From Flagellimonas yonaguniensis (GTDB taxonomy: Bacteria; Bacteroidota; Bacteroidia; Flavobacteriales; Flavobacteriaceae), in NCBI RefSeq assembly GCF_029193885.1, contig NZ_JARFVB010000002.1, forward strand, positions 124,001 through 188,000: a stretch of DNA of 64,000 bases, written 5' to 3'. The position numbers and the translations under genes were made by a program. Positions 54,256 through 63,999 of the stretch are shown here, in pieces. The notes under the pieces are model-generated. The model had not been told where the DNA came from, did not search any database, and saw only the letters and a list, made by a program, of their open reading frames with translations. Every line of letters starts with the position of its first letter. The first letter of the stretch is position 1.

Positions 54256-54992
54256 AGCAAGCTTACCTCTTTTAGGTCAAATTCTTTAAATATCCTATCT
54301 TCCAGTTCGAGCACCAGTTTGCCCGACGGCGATACTTTACGGATATAGCCCATGAACAATCCACCTTTGTCATTGGTAAAAGTGGAAGGCTTGTCCTTTC
54401 TGAAAAGTAGTTTCTCGTAGGAAGGCAACAATTGTGTAACGGTTTTTACCTCAATGCCATCCAAGTGGAACCTCATACGCTCCAGTAAGCTATGGAGCAG
54501 TTCATCCAAATTAAAATTTCGTCCTGTAATTCGTTTTAAAGAGGAAGCCTTGTCCAAATTCGCAAAATCAGTCTGGTTCACATTAAGGCCAATTCCGATA
54601 ATGGACTGCCCCACCCTATTACCTTTGAGCACATTTTCAATCAAAATGCCACAAACTTTCTTGGAACCTGACATAATGTCGTTGGGCCATTTTACCGCCA
54701 CATCCGGCACCAAAAGTTCATTCAACACATCACAAACTGCTATGGAAACGGCAATGTTCAATACAAATTGATGCTTGACACTCAACGCATCAAACCTTCG
54801 CAACATACTAAATGTAAGGTTCTTACCGCCTTCCGATTGCCAAACCATTCCCATTTGCCCCCTTCCTTTTAATTGTCTTTCAGCAACAACAACAGTATAG
54901 TCAGATGGATTTTCGGAACGCAACAAATCCTTCAAATATGAATTTGTGGAATCCGTGGCATCAAGTTTGAGTAATTGAAAATGTTTTCCCAA
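54249..54992 (-). CDS. birA: Biotin--[acetyl-CoA-carboxylase] ligase
   Basis: The 247-residue single-function ligase lacks the DNA-binding domain of E. coli BirA. It has TDSTNSYLKDLLRSE, ERQLKGRGQMGMVWQSEGGK (biotin/AMP loop), VKWPNDIMSGSKKVCGILIE and GIGLNVNQ. It attaches biotin to carboxylase carrier proteins. Confidence 0.96.
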   Translation of the reverse strand: MGKHFQLLKLDATDSTNSYLKDLLRSENPSDYTVVVAERQLKGRGQMGMVWQSEGGKNLTFSMLRRFDALSVKHQFVLNIAVSIAVCDVLNELLVPDVAVKWPNDIMSGSKKVCGILIENVLKGNRVGQSIIGIGLNVNQTDFANLDKASSLKRITGRNFNLDELLHSLLERMRFHLDGIEVKTVTQLLPSYEKLLFRKDKPSTFTNDKGGLFMGYIRKVSPSGKLVLELEDRIFKEFDLKEVSLLY

Positions 54993-55047
54993 TGTGACAA
55001 GCCTTTACGATTTGTTAAAAACTAGGGCTAAGAAAACAAAAAAAACA

Positions 55048-55055
55048 TAACTTTG
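55048..55055 (+). promoter_or_regulatory. -7 box upstream of rsfS
   Basis: TAACTTTG matches TAnnTTTG and lies 19 nt before the rsfS ATG, in an AT-rich divergent region. The TTTG at 55011-55014 is too far for a -33. Confidence 0.5.
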
Positions 55056-55074
55056 TAAAAACTAAACTTTTTGA

Positions 55075-55452
55075 ATGCAGAAAACGAAAGCTAGCGCAGA
55101 TGAATTGATTGCCTTGATCCTGGAAGGAATAGAAGACGTTAAAGGAGTTGATATAAATCTACTGGACCTTAGGGAAATCGAAAATACAGTTTGCGACTAT
55201 TTTATCATCTGCAACGGTACTTCCAACACACATGTAAACGCAATTGTATCCTCTATCCAAAAAAAGGTAAGCAAGGCCATACACGACAAGCCATGGCATG
55301 TCGAAGGCTCCGAGAACGCCGAATGGGTACTGATGGATTATGTGAACGTTGTGGTGCATGTATTTCAAAAACACATTAGGGAATTTTATGACATTGAAGG
55401 ACTTTGGGGAGATGCCAAGGTCACTATGGTGGAAAGTAGTTACAATTCTTAA
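55075..55452 (+). CDS. rsfS: Ribosome silencing factor RsfS
   Basis: The 125-residue product has ASADELIALILEGIEDVKGV, VCDYFIICNGTSNTHVNAIV and WVLMDYVNVVVHVFQKHIRE-FYDIEGLWGDA, the DUF143 signature. It binds uL14 and blocks subunit joining during starvation. It is the first gene of a plus-strand run with ftsH 6 nt downstream. Confidence 0.96.
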   Translation: MQKTKASADELIALILEGIEDVKGVDINLLDLREIENTVCDYFIICNGTSNTHVNAIVSSIQKKVSKAIHDKPWHVEGSENAEWVLMDYVNVVVHVFQKHIREFYDIEGLWGDAKVTMVESSYNS

Positions 55453-55458
55453 GAAAAA

Positions 55459-57411
55459 ATGGCAAAAGAAAACAACCCAAATAATAATACTCCGAAGAAG
55501 CCACGTTTTAGCTCGTGGTGGATTTATGGTGTGGTCATCGCTTTGATCATCGGCTTCCAATTTTTTGGTGGAAGCAGTTTTTCCAGCACTGAAAAAACCA
55601 CAACCTCCGAATTACAGGAATTTTTGCGCAATGGTGACATCTCCAAAATCGTCATCATTACCAATACGCGCCAAGCCAAGGTATATCTTACCGAGGAAGC
55701 CCTGAACAAGGACGTCCACAAAGGAGTGGCCGAAAAACCTTTGTTCCCATCCACTGGTCTAGTACCGCAATATGTGCTGGATTACGGGGATTTGCAGATT
55801 TTCCAGAATGAGATAACGGAAATCAAGAAAGAGAACAACCTAGACACCATTGTCGAGTTTGACACGGAATCCAACGTCCTCGGCGAAATATTCCTTACCC
55901 TGTTGCCATTTGCCCTCATAATAGGTATTTGGATCTACCTGATGCGTAGAATGTCAGGCGGTGCAGGAGGCGGTGCAGGCGGACAGATTTTCAACATTGG
56001 AAAATCCAAGGCCAAATTGTTTGACGAAAAGACCGATACCCGTACATCTTTTAAAGATGTTGCAGGTTTGGAAGGAGCCAAAGAAGAAGTTCAGGAGATT
56101 GTAGAGTTCTTGAAAAACCCGGACAAATACACCTCTCTCGGAGGTAAAATACCCAAGGGAGCCCTTTTGGTAGGCCCTCCAGGTACAGGTAAGACCCTCT
56201 TGGCAAAAGCAGTAGCGGGCGAGGCAAAAGTACCTTTCTTCTCCCTCTCAGGTTCCGACTTTGTTGAAATGTTCGTGGGTGTGGGAGCATCAAGGGTCCG
56301 TGATTTGTTCAAACAAGCGAAGGACAAATCCCCAGCTATCATATTCATCGATGAAATCGACGCCATTGGACGTGCAAGGGGCAAAAATAACTTTACAGGC
56401 TCCAATGATGAGCGTGAAAACACATTGAACCAGCTATTGACGGAAATGGATGGTTTCGGCACCAATACCAACGTAATCGTATTGGCTGCCACCAACCGTG
56501 CAGATGTACTGGACAAGGCATTGATGCGTGCAGGACGTTTTGACCGCCAAATCTATGTTGACCTTCCCGACCTTAACGAAAGAAAGCAAATATTCGAAGT
56601 ACACCTTCGTCCCATAAAAACCGCGGAAACATTGGACTTGGACTTTTTGGCCAAGCAAACCCCTGGTTTCTCTGGAGCCGATATTGCCAATGTCTGTAAC
56701 GAAGCCGCATTGATCGCTGCACGTAAAGAGAAGAAAGCAGTGACCAAACAAGATTTCTTGGATGCCGTGGACAGAATCGTTGGGGGATTGGAAAAGAAAA
56801 ACAAAATCATCACACCAGATGAAAAGAAGACCATCGCTTTCCACGAAGCGGGACACGCAACCGTAAGCTGGATGTTGGAGCATGCCGCACCACTGGTTAA
56901 AGTGACCATTGTACCAAGGGGACAATCCCTGGGAGCTGCATGGTATTTACCAGAGGAGCGTTTAATCGTCCGTCCGGAACAAATGTTGGATGAAATGTGC
57001 GCCACTATGGGAGGTAGAGCAGCAGAAAAGGTAATTTTCGGTAAGATTTCCACTGGAGCATTGAGCGATTTGGAAAAAGTAACCAAACAAGCTCGTGCCA
57101 TGGTCACCATATACGGACTTAATGATGAATTGGGTAATATTACCTACTACGATTCCTCAGGACAGAACGAGTATGGGTTTACTAAACCATACAGTGAAGA
57201 GACTGCCCAGAAAATCGATCAGGAAATATCCAAAATGATTGAAAAGCAATACGAAAGGGCCATTAAACTTTTGGAAGAAAACAAGGACAAGCTTACCGAA
57301 CTTGCCGAAAGACTTTTGGACAAAGAAGTTATCTTTAAAGACGATTTGGAGAAGATTTTTGGCCAAAGACCTTTCGAAAAAGAAGAGGAGAAGCTAGAGC
57401 CTGCCGAATAA
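55459..57411 (+). CDS. ftsH: ATP-dependent zinc metalloprotease FtsH
   Basis: The 650-residue AAA+ protease has two membrane helices (~residues 18-36 and ~140-165) flanking a periplasmic domain. Walker A is GPPGTGKT, Walker B IIFIDEIDAIG, the second region of homology AGRFDRQIYVDL, and the zinc site HEAGH. It degrades membrane and regulatory proteins. The Gly-rich stretch GGAGGGAGGQ follows the second helix. Confidence 0.98.
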   Translation: MAKENNPNNNTPKKPRFSSWWIYGVVIALIIGFQFFGGSSFSSTEKTTTSELQEFLRNGDISKIVIITNTRQAKVYLTEEALNKDVHKGVAEKPLFPSTGLVPQYVLDYGDLQIFQNEITEIKKENNLDTIVEFDTESNVLGEIFLTLLPFALIIGIWIYLMRRMSGGAGGGAGGQIFNIGKSKAKLFDEKTDTRTSFKDVAGLEGAKEEVQEIVEFLKNPDKYTSLGGKIPKGALLVGPPGTGKTLLAKAVAGEAKVPFFSLSGSDFVEMFVGVGASRVRDLFKQAKDKSPAIIFIDEIDAIGRARGKNNFTGSNDERENTLNQLLTEMDGFGTNTNVIVLAATNRADVLDKALMRAGRFDRQIYVDLPDLNERKQIFEVHLRPIKTAETLDLDFLAKQTPGFSGADIANVCNEAALIAARKEKKAVTKQDFLDAVDRIVGGLEKKNKIITPDEKKTIAFHEAGHATVSWMLEHAAPLVKVTIVPRGQSLGAAWYLPEERLIVRPEQMLDEMCATMGGRAAEKVIFGKISTGALSDLEKVTKQARAMVTIYGLNDELGNITYYDSSGQNEYGFTKPYSEETAQKIDQEISKMIEKQYERAIKLLEENKDKLTELAERLLDKEVIFKDDLEKIFGQRPFEKEEEKLEPAE

Positions 57412-57477
57412 AATCATTTAGCAAAGTCCAATCAAAAGAATTGTATTGATTCAGTAGAAAAGAACGCGATACCATAA

Positions 57478-58086
57478 ATGGGAGTTTTTAAAAAACTTTT
57501 CGGAGGAGGAAAAAAGGTTTCCAAGGAAACCGCGGAAACCCGTGGTGACCACATGCCCGATTTAAAAATTCCCGTAGATGAGAAATTTACCATCTACTTC
57601 AAAAAAAATGGTGGCAAGTTTATCTACTGTGAAGATTTTGCAGAGGTTTCCGAAGCACTCAAAAACATTATTTCGGAAAATGATTGGCAAAACCATCTTT
57701 TCTATTCCATGGACCCAAGGTTGGAAACCCGTTTTGCTTCTGAGAAAATTGACTTTACCAATAACCGCGACGAAAGCGAAATTTTCTTTACCACCTGTGA
57801 GCACCTTGTTGCACACAACGGTTCCATTTTGGTCTGCTCCAATCAAATCAAGGAAAAGAAGTTGAACGAACTACCTTCCAACTTGGTGGTTTTCGCCACT
57901 ACGAGTCAGCTAGTGGATTCCATAAGCGAAGCACTCAAAATCATTAAAGAACGCTATCAAAAAGATATTCCCAACAACATTACCACACTAAAGCACTTTC
58001 AACAAACGGCCGAAAACAAGGATGACTTCCTTTCCTACGGAAGTGCCTCAAAAAATGTATATCTTTTACTCCTAGAAGATTTCTAA
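57478..58086 (+). CDS. LUD (LutC/YkgG-like) domain protein
   Basis: The 202-residue protein begins MGVFKKLFGGGKKVSKETAE and has a LUD-like core with YFKKNGGKFIYCEDFAEVSE, SEIFFTTCEHLVAHNGSILV and LPSNLVVFATTSQLVDSISE. LutC takes part in lactate oxidation elsewhere, but no lutA or lutB is nearby. Placement between ftsH and cdsA is common in Flavobacteriaceae and points to another role. Confidence 0.85.
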   Translation: MGVFKKLFGGGKKVSKETAETRGDHMPDLKIPVDEKFTIYFKKNGGKFIYCEDFAEVSEALKNIISENDWQNHLFYSMDPRLETRFASEKIDFTNNRDESEIFFTTCEHLVAHNGSILVCSNQIKEKKLNELPSNLVVFATTSQLVDSISEALKIIKERYQKDIPNNITTLKHFQQTAENKDDFLSYGSASKNVYLLLLEDF

Positions 58087-58090
58087 ATAC

Positions 58091-58894
58091 ATGAGAGAAA
58101 TTTTAAGACGCTCCATAACAGGGGTGATTTATGTATTACTACTCCTAGGCGCTGTATTTTTAAGTTCGGATGCTTTCGATTTCCTGTTCATGGCATTTGG
58201 ACTGGCATGTTTGTATGAGTTCAAAAGAATCGTAAGGCTCAAAGGCTATTACATCTTTGTGGCCTATTTGGCATTGTGGTGGATTTTTATTTACCTGACC
58301 AACGACACTATAGTGGTAAATCTACTGATGCTGTTGACCATAACGGTGGACATCGCATTGCTCATGTTCCTGTTTTCCAAAAAACCCGGGAATTTTACAA
58401 GCTTTCAGAAATTTTTCATTGGACTCTTTTATATTGGGGGGGGATGCATTTTCTTGACCATGATTCCCTACAAAATCGATGAATTCGCCCAGTTTTTGAT
58501 TATGGGCATATTTATTTTGATATGGGTCAATGATACGTTTGCCTACTTGGTGGGAAGAACTTTGGGACGCACGAAACTATTTCCTGCAGTTTCACCAAAA
58601 AAAACCATTGAAGGTTCCGTAGGAGGTCTTATTTTTGCATTGATAGCCGCCTATTTTTTATCGTGGTACGAAACAAGGCTCACGGTAACGGAGTGGATGG
58701 CAATGGCCTGTTTAATAGTGGTTGCAGGGAGTTTGGGCGATTTATTGGAATCAAAATTCAAGCGTATGGCAGGAGTTAAGGATAGCGGAGCTATCTTGCC
58801 TGGACATGGCGGAATTTGGGACCGATTGGATAGTTTGGTTTTTGCTGCGCCTTTTGCTTATTTGATTTTAACTATATTCTCCTATGTTTCATAA
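58091..58894 (+). CDS. cdsA: Phosphatidate cytidylyltransferase
   Basis: The 267-residue membrane enzyme forms CDP-diacylglycerol. It has about eight membrane segments and the C-terminal signature GSLGDLLESKFKRMAGVKDS followed by GAILPGHGGIWDRLDSL. It overlaps the downstream psd by 11 nt. Confidence 0.95.
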   Translation: MREILRRSITGVIYVLLLLGAVFLSSDAFDFLFMAFGLACLYEFKRIVRLKGYYIFVAYLALWWIFIYLTNDTIVVNLLMLLTITVDIALLMFLFSKKPGNFTSFQKFFIGLFYIGGGCIFLTMIPYKIDEFAQFLIMGIFILIWVNDTFAYLVGRTLGRTKLFPAVSPKKTIEGSVGGLIFALIAAYFLSWYETRLTVTEWMAMACLIVVAGSLGDLLESKFKRMAGVKDSGAILPGHGGIWDRLDSLVFAAPFAYLILTIFSYVS

Positions 58895-59549
58895 AGAGGG
58901 GCAAAAAATTATCATTACCACTTTTTTTATTGTGGTAGCAGCCGTTTTGGCCGCACAGTACTTGATTGATATCGAATGGATTCGGTTTGCGGTTCAAATT
59001 GCCGCTTTATTGCTTTTGATAGCCATATTGCAGTTTTTCAGGAATCCAAAGCGATTGGTCACACCCAATTTTGATGAAATATTGGCTCCCGTTGATGGCA
59101 AAGTAGTGGTCATTGAGGAAGTTGACGAGCCCGAATACTTCAAGGAGAAAAGAAAGCAGGTATCCATATTCATGTCACCTACCAATGTACACGTGACCCG
59201 ATACCCTGCCAGCGGCACGGTAACCTATTCCAAATACCATCCAGGAAAATATCTGGTGGCCTGGCACCCAAAATCCAGTACCGAGAATGAACGCACCACG
59301 ATAATCCTGCACACCCCAAAATTTGGGGAAATCGGTTACCGGCAAATAGCTGGGGCCATGGCACGTAGAATCGTAAACTATGCCGAAGAAGGCGAACAAG
59401 TAACCCAAGGGGAGGATGCTGGTTTTATAAAATTTGGATCGCGTGTGGATCTATTGTTGCCGCTTGACTGTGACATCACTGTAAAACTCAATCAAAAAGT
59501 AGTTGGGGCACGCACTTGCATTGCTTCCGTAAGACCGTTGGATGATTAA
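58884..59549 (+). CDS. psd: Phosphatidylserine decarboxylase family protein
   Basis: The 221-residue short-form (PSD-A-like) enzyme has two N-terminal membrane segments (FFIVVAAVLAAQYLI and FAVQIAALLLLIAILQFF), then APVDGKVVVIEEV, MSPTNVHVTRYPASG and the self-cleavage site FIKFGSRVDLLLP (Gly-Ser). Cleavage gives the pyruvoyl group needed to make phosphatidylethanolamine. It overlaps cdsA by 11 nt and the acyl-CoA-binding gene by 8 nt. Confidence 0.95.
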   Translation: MFHKEGQKIIITTFFIVVAAVLAAQYLIDIEWIRFAVQIAALLLLIAILQFFRNPKRLVTPNFDEILAPVDGKVVVIEEVDEPEYFKEKRKQVSIFMSPTNVHVTRYPASGTVTYSKYHPGKYLVAWHPKSSTENERTTIILHTPKFGEIGYRQIAGAMARRIVNYAEEGEQVTQGEDAGFIKFGSRVDLLLPLDCDITVKLNQKVVGARTCIASVRPLDD

Positions 59550-59805
59550 CGAAGAATTACATAAAAGGTTCAATGATGCCGTTAACTTTGTTAACGATTA
59601 CACGGATCCCCTACCCGCAGACCTTCTGTTAAAGTTGTACGCCTATTTTAAGATTGCCAACAAAAACTTTGACAATCCTGGCAGTAGGACACCACTCATC
59701 AATGCATTCAAGGCAAATGCCCTTTTTCAAGCCAAAAGAATAAGCGTGGAGGAAGCCATGGAAAAATATGTGGAATTGGTGGAAAAAGAACTTAAATCGC
59801 TCTAA
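59542..59805 (+). CDS. Acyl-CoA-binding protein
   Basis: The 87-residue four-helix ACBP has LPADLLLKLYAYFKIANKNF and AFKANALFQAKRISVEEAME (the family KWDAW-type site is weak: here INAFKANA). It buffers cytosolic acyl-CoA, and its coupling to psd and cdsA suggests a supply role in phospholipid synthesis. It overlaps psd by 8 nt and the convergent desaturase by 4 nt. Confidence 0.9.
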   Translation: MINEELHKRFNDAVNFVNDYTDPLPADLLLKLYAYFKIANKNFDNPGSRTPLINAFKANALFQAKRISVEEAMEKYVELVEKELKSL

Positions 59806-61070
59806 GAAACCAAATCCGGGGTCGCGAATGACTTCTCAAAATACGTAAAGTAGATAGCCCCGAAAATCGTTACCAAAAAATATAGGGCCACTAGATAGCT
59901 TCCTATCGAAAAGTATGTATTGATTCCAAACCAATCATTGGTAAAATAAATCAGTGCCAATCCACCCACTCCTCGAACCACTTCAATCCAAACTGCATAG
60001 CTCTTGCGGTCCATAAGAGTGGTGTAGCCATAAATACCCACAAAAATAAAAGCACCGAAGAGTAAAAGTCCATCAAATCCAATGTTCGAATAATTGTAGA
60101 ACATAAAGAGCATTAAAACCGTAGTGGCAATCAATTGGAACAGTGCATAGCCCTTTAACGAATTGGAGGCCTCAGGCTGGTACTTTCTAAAATTGTAGAC
60201 ATTCTCTATGATGGCAACAGGATATTTTTCCTTCACATCCTTGGGCCGCCAACCCGTTGGCATAAACCAAATCCGTAATTTGTCCCAATAACTTTTGGTA
60301 CGCCATGCATCTTGAGTCAATCGCCATAAATGCTGAAAATTGATGATTATGGGGTTCCAGGTATTGGCAGGTTTCAATACACCGTATTGTGGGGGCACCT
60401 CTTCCAACTCCTCCTGAAAAGTTCCAAACATTCTGTCCCAAACACAGAATATCTGTCCAAGGTTTTTATCAATGTACTCCGGGTTAATGGCATGGTGGAC
60501 CCGATGCTGAGAAGGGGTCACTATCACGTACTCCAAAAAGCCCATTTTTCCAATATGCTGGGTATGGTACCAAAATTGGGCAAACAAATGGATGGGCGCC
60601 AATATCGCTATCACTTGATTGGGAACCCCCAACAGGGCGGCTGGAATCAGCAAAAGTGCGTAATATCCCAATAAGTTGGAAATAGGCTGGCGAAGTGCAC
60701 ATGCCAAATTGAATTCTTCACTGCTATGATGAATCACGTGCTGGTTCCAAAAAAAATTAATGTGATGGCTCAACCTGTGGTTCCAATAGCCAGCAAAATC
60801 CAAAGCTATAAAGGCCACTACCCAAACCAACCACGTAGCTTTGATTTCCAATAACGCCAAATGCTCCAATAAAAAGGGATAGCTTACCAGAATAAGTACC
60901 AATCCCAACGAATCCTTGACCACATTGGTCAAACCGGAGCTAAGACTGCTCACGGTATCCATGAGGTTGTGTTTCTGATCTTTCACAAATCGGCCGTAAA
61001 GAACCTCAATCAATACCAAGCCAATAAAAAATGGTGTGGCATATAATAATGCCGTTGCATACGATTCCAT
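59802..61070 (-). CDS. Sterol desaturase/fatty acid hydroxylase family protein
   Basis: The 422-residue membrane di-iron enzyme has the clustered histidines of the family: WNHRLSHHINFFWNQHVIHH and SQHRVHHAINPEYIDKNLGQ, with several membrane helices on each side. The C-terminal ~130 residues add further hydrophobic segments. The substrate is unknown; it may hydroxylate a lipid or carotenoid-like compound. It lies 53 nt downstream of the nucleotidyltransferase gene. Confidence 0.9.
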   Translation of the reverse strand: MESYATALLYATPFFIGLVLIEVLYGRFVKDQKHNLMDTVSSLSSGLTNVVKDSLGLVLILVSYPFLLEHLALLEIKATWLVWVVAFIALDFAGYWNHRLSHHINFFWNQHVIHHSSEEFNLACALRQPISNLLGYYALLLIPAALLGVPNQVIAILAPIHLFAQFWYHTQHIGKMGFLEYVIVTPSQHRVHHAINPEYIDKNLGQIFCVWDRMFGTFQEELEEVPPQYGVLKPANTWNPIIINFQHLWRLTQDAWRTKSYWDKLRIWFMPTGWRPKDVKEKYPVAIIENVYNFRKYQPEASNSLKGYALFQLIATTVLMLFMFYNYSNIGFDGLLLFGAFIFVGIYGYTTLMDRKSYAVWIEVVRGVGGLALIYFTNDWFGINTYFSIGSYLVALYFLVTIFGAIYFTYFEKSFATPDLVS

Positions 61071-61122
61071 TTCAAAAATTTAAAGTTTGCTCGATGCAAG
61101 TATGGGATTACATGCCTTTAAG

Positions 61123-61956
61123 TTACTCTAAATTTTTAAATAATTGAATATCATTTGCATCCGTTAAATCGGGAATGTGCTCGGAGCGGGGTATACAAAG
61201 GACGCTTTGGGATTCCTCGCCAACCAAAACAGCTACGGCCTTGGGCAACTCCTTTTCATCGCGTACAGGGTCAATGGGACAGTTTTTTAAATAGGGATAG
61301 ATTTCTTTGCCCGAAAAACTAAAAATGTTCATACTTACCCGCAGTTCCCCAGACTCATCCCTATACTTTGGAACATCCTCCACATTGGGTTTTTCTATGA
61401 TTTGCTGTAAAAAACCATCCGAAGAAATATCCATCACGGCAAACTTGGCAATGCGCTCCTCGGTGTAATCAAAACCTGAACTGCCGTAACTGATCAAAGC
61501 ATGGGGAGCTTTTCTATCTTCCCTTAAATCTTTCAAAGCACCAACGGAATAAAGATTATCCCCATTGCAAACCGTAAACGTGGTCTGCTTCAATTCAGGG
61601 TATTGGTCCAAACATTGCTGAAGGGCATCGGCAGTGCCCAATGGTTTTGTTCTTCCCGCTGGCACGGATTGTACGGCCAAAAAAACCTCCAGTCCCTTCG
61701 GAAGACCGCCTTGCTCTTTCAAATTTTGAAAGGCTCCATTCTCTGGGCTTGTAATCAAATACAGTTTGGTATATCCCGCTTCCACTGCATTCTGGACCAA
61801 ATAGTACAAGAAAGGCCTGCTATTTTCCCCTACAGGAATCAAACTTTTGTGGGGAATGTTGTCCATGATCCCTTTTTGGTCCTCCCTAGCTTTTAAACTA
61901 CGCTTCATTCGTGATGATGCGCCACCTACCATAATAATCAAACTCGTATTCTCCAT
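61123..61956 (-). CDS. Sugar-phosphate nucleotidyltransferase
   Basis: The 277-residue enzyme has SLIIMVGGASSRMKRSLKA (a G-x-x-R loop resembling G-G-x-G-T-R-L), PHKSLIPVGENSRPFLYYLV, NGDNLYSVGALKDL and an internal KPNVEDVP. It probably activates a sugar-1-phosphate. ATG 61956 is used; TTG 61965 would overlap the kinase gene. It lies 5 nt after the kinase. Confidence 0.88.
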   Translation of the reverse strand: MENTSLIIMVGGASSRMKRSLKAREDQKGIMDNIPHKSLIPVGENSRPFLYYLVQNAVEAGYTKLYLITSPENGAFQNLKEQGGLPKGLEVFLAVQSVPAGRTKPLGTADALQQCLDQYPELKQTTFTVCNGDNLYSVGALKDLREDRKAPHALISYGSSGFDYTEERIAKFAVMDISSDGFLQQIIEKPNVEDVPKYRDESGELRVSMNIFSFSGKEIYPYLKNCPIDPVRDEKELPKAVAVLVGEESQSVLCIPRSEHIPDLTDANDIQLFKNLE

Positions 61957-61961
61957 TGTAA

Positions 61962-63014
61962 TCAACTTATTAATTCCACTGAGTAGACTGCCTTGGCGCC
62001 CTTGTCCAAAAATGCCTGTTTCACGTTATTCTCCATATCCTCCGTTATCATGGCCACCATACAGCCACCACCTCCAGAACCGATGATTTTTGCTCCTAAA
62101 GCGCCAGCATCACGGGCAGCATCCATCATCCCCACCATTTCCAAAGGTGTATTTTTGATTTCATTTTGGAGAATGATTTGGTGCTGGTTCATTAAATCCC
62201 CCAAAAGTTGGATGTTCGGATTTGGATTCAACAATTCTTTTTTTGCTTCCAATGTGATGTGATAGTTATAAATAGTGGCGTACCAATATCCTTGAAGCTC
62301 CTTGGGCACTAGATTGACATATTTTTGATAATCCTCCAAGACGGCATGCTCCAAATCAAATTCCGGATAAACGTTTTTAACAGCAGCCACAGCCTTTTGT
62401 GCATACACCCTAGCATTTTTCAATACTTCCAAGGTTTTTTTGGGCACGCCGGACTCCGCCACCAGCAACTTTCCCAAATTGGCACTGAGGCGGGTAGTTT
62501 CTCCACTCTGGGTATCAATATAGATCAATCCCTTTTGTGCAATGGTATACTGATCCATTAAACCTCCAGGCTGATCAAAGAACAACACTTCTGCCTCATA
62601 GGCCCATCTCCCAATTTGATGATCACTGATTTCTTCGGATTTTCCTTGTGCTGCGATCAAAAAACGAATCCAAGCCACCACTAACGCAGAGGAACTGGAA
62701 AGCCCAGCATTCACAGGGATGTTTCCTGAAATCTCTATATAGTAACCTTGATCAAACTGAAAACCTTGCCTTTTTAATACAGCCATTACCGATCTAAAGT
62801 AATCATCGGCTTGAATCCGGATCAAATCATCATCCAGTGCAATGGAGGTTTCCACTTCGAGGTCCAACAACTTTAAAAGGTATGCATTATCGGTATTGGG
62901 ACTTGCTTTTATATTGATGTATCGGTCAATGGTTCCCGCGATAACGGGCAGTTCCAAATAATCCTGATGGTCGCCGTAAAAACAGATTCGGGCGGGTACT
63001 TTTATTTCAATCAT
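61962..63014 (-). CDS. GHMP-family sugar kinase
   Basis: The 350-residue kinase has PARICFYGDHQDYLELPVIA (galactokinase-like substrate region), the ATP motif IPVNAGLSSSSALVVAW and C-terminal IGSGGGGCMVAMI. The pattern is nearest to galactokinase/mevalonate kinase proteins annotated in Bacteroidota. Next to the nucleotidyltransferase and GH109-like gene, it likely phosphorylates a released hexose or hexosamine at C1 (inferred). Confidence 0.9.
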   Translation of the reverse strand: MIEIKVPARICFYGDHQDYLELPVIAGTIDRYINIKASPNTDNAYLLKLLDLEVETSIALDDDLIRIQADDYFRSVMAVLKRQGFQFDQGYYIEISGNIPVNAGLSSSSALVVAWIRFLIAAQGKSEEISDHQIGRWAYEAEVLFFDQPGGLMDQYTIAQKGLIYIDTQSGETTRLSANLGKLLVAESGVPKKTLEVLKNARVYAQKAVAAVKNVYPEFDLEHAVLEDYQKYVNLVPKELQGYWYATIYNYHITLEAKKELLNPNPNIQLLGDLMNQHQIILQNEIKNTPLEMVGMMDAARDAGALGAKIIGSGGGGCMVAMITEDMENNVKQAFLDKGAKAVYSVELIS

Positions 63015-63027
63015 TGGTCCGGTCTAC

Positions 63028-63999
63028 TTAGCTTACAATTTGCAACGGTTCGGTATCCTTCCAATTGCCTCGGGTAAAATCGGGAAAAGGTTGTGGTGCA
63101 CCGCCACTGGCCACGGAACGTTCACTCAATGGGGAAACAGCGCTCCACAAACATCCTTCATAAACATTTTGGTCCAACGGCAAGCCTTTTTGCAGGCATT
63201 CCACAATGCGGTACACCATGATTCCGTCCATACCTCCATGTCCACTGCCTTTAGCTGCTTCATTCAGTCGTTTATAGAGGGGATGATCATATTTTTCGTA
63301 CAATTTTTCGAGCTGTTCTCCTTGCACCCAAGAGTGGTGGTTCTTGGTAATGCCCAAAACACCCCCCTCCAAAGCAACCCGCGTAGGAAATCCAGCCAGT
63401 GTGCCTTTGGTTCCTTGTACCAAATTCAATCGGGAATAGGGTCGTGGGCTTGTTTCATCCCATTGTACCATTATGGTCTTGCCCATGGTGGTTTTAATAA
63501 TCGATGTATTCAAATCCCCACCTTTAAAATCGAGTTGGTTCCATTTATGATCCGCAGGATAATTTTTCTCGGCATATAACGCCCTCCCTCTTGCTGGTGT
63601 GGAAAAAGAAACCAAGCTACCAAAAGTATCCTCCCGTCTTGCCAATTTCATGTATTGGGCCACGGGTCCCAAACCATGGGTGGGGTACAGGTTTCCGTTA
63701 CGGTTGGCATAGTGGTATGTCCGCCAAGAGCCCGTACCTCGCTCCTGCTCTTCCATTTGCCAGCGCAATTCGTGGATATAGGCTGCTTCACCATGCAAGA
63801 TTTCCCCAATCACACCTTGTCGGCACATATTGAGAAACATCAATTCATCTCGACTGTAGTTGACATTTTCCAACATCATGCAATGCTTTTGGGTGCGCTC
63901 ACTGGCATCCACAATATCCCACATATCCTGAATGGTGGTGGCCATGGGCACCTCGACAAACGCATGCGCCCCATGCTCCATGGCACCAATGGCCATCGG
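63028..63999 (-). CDS. GH109-like Gfo/Idh/MocA oxidoreductase, N-terminus outside window
   Basis: About 324 residues are visible, in frame from the window edge to a stop at 63028. [37 protein letters not shown] and [19 protein letters not shown] closely resemble GH109 enzymes (NAD-dependent alpha-N-acetylgalactosaminidase type). The N-terminal NAD-binding half is missing, so cofactor motifs cannot be checked. It is upstream of the kinase (13 nt) and forms an operon with it. The ATG at 63996 is internal and not the true start. Confidence 0.88.
   Translation of the reverse strand, partial: PMAIGAMEHGAHAFVEVPMATTIQDMWDIVDASERTQKHCMMLENVNYSRDELMFLNMCRQGVIGEILHGEAAYIHELRWQMEEQERGTGSWRTYHYANRNGNLYPTHGLGPVAQYMKLARREDTFGSLVSFSTPARGRALYAEKNYPADHKWNQLDFKGGDLNTSIIKTTMGKTIMVQWDETSPRPYSRLNLVQGTKGTLAGFPTRVALEGGVLGITKNHHSWVQGEQLEKLYEKYDHPLYKRLNEAAKGSGHGGMDGIMVYRIVECLQKGLPLDQNVYEGCLWSAVSPLSERSVASGGAPQPFPDFTRGNWKDTEPLQIVS

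Noticed and set aside
57478-58086. LUD protein as evidence for a lactate-utilisation operon
   Set aside because: No lutA or lutB partners are present. The neighbours are ftsH, cdsA and psd.
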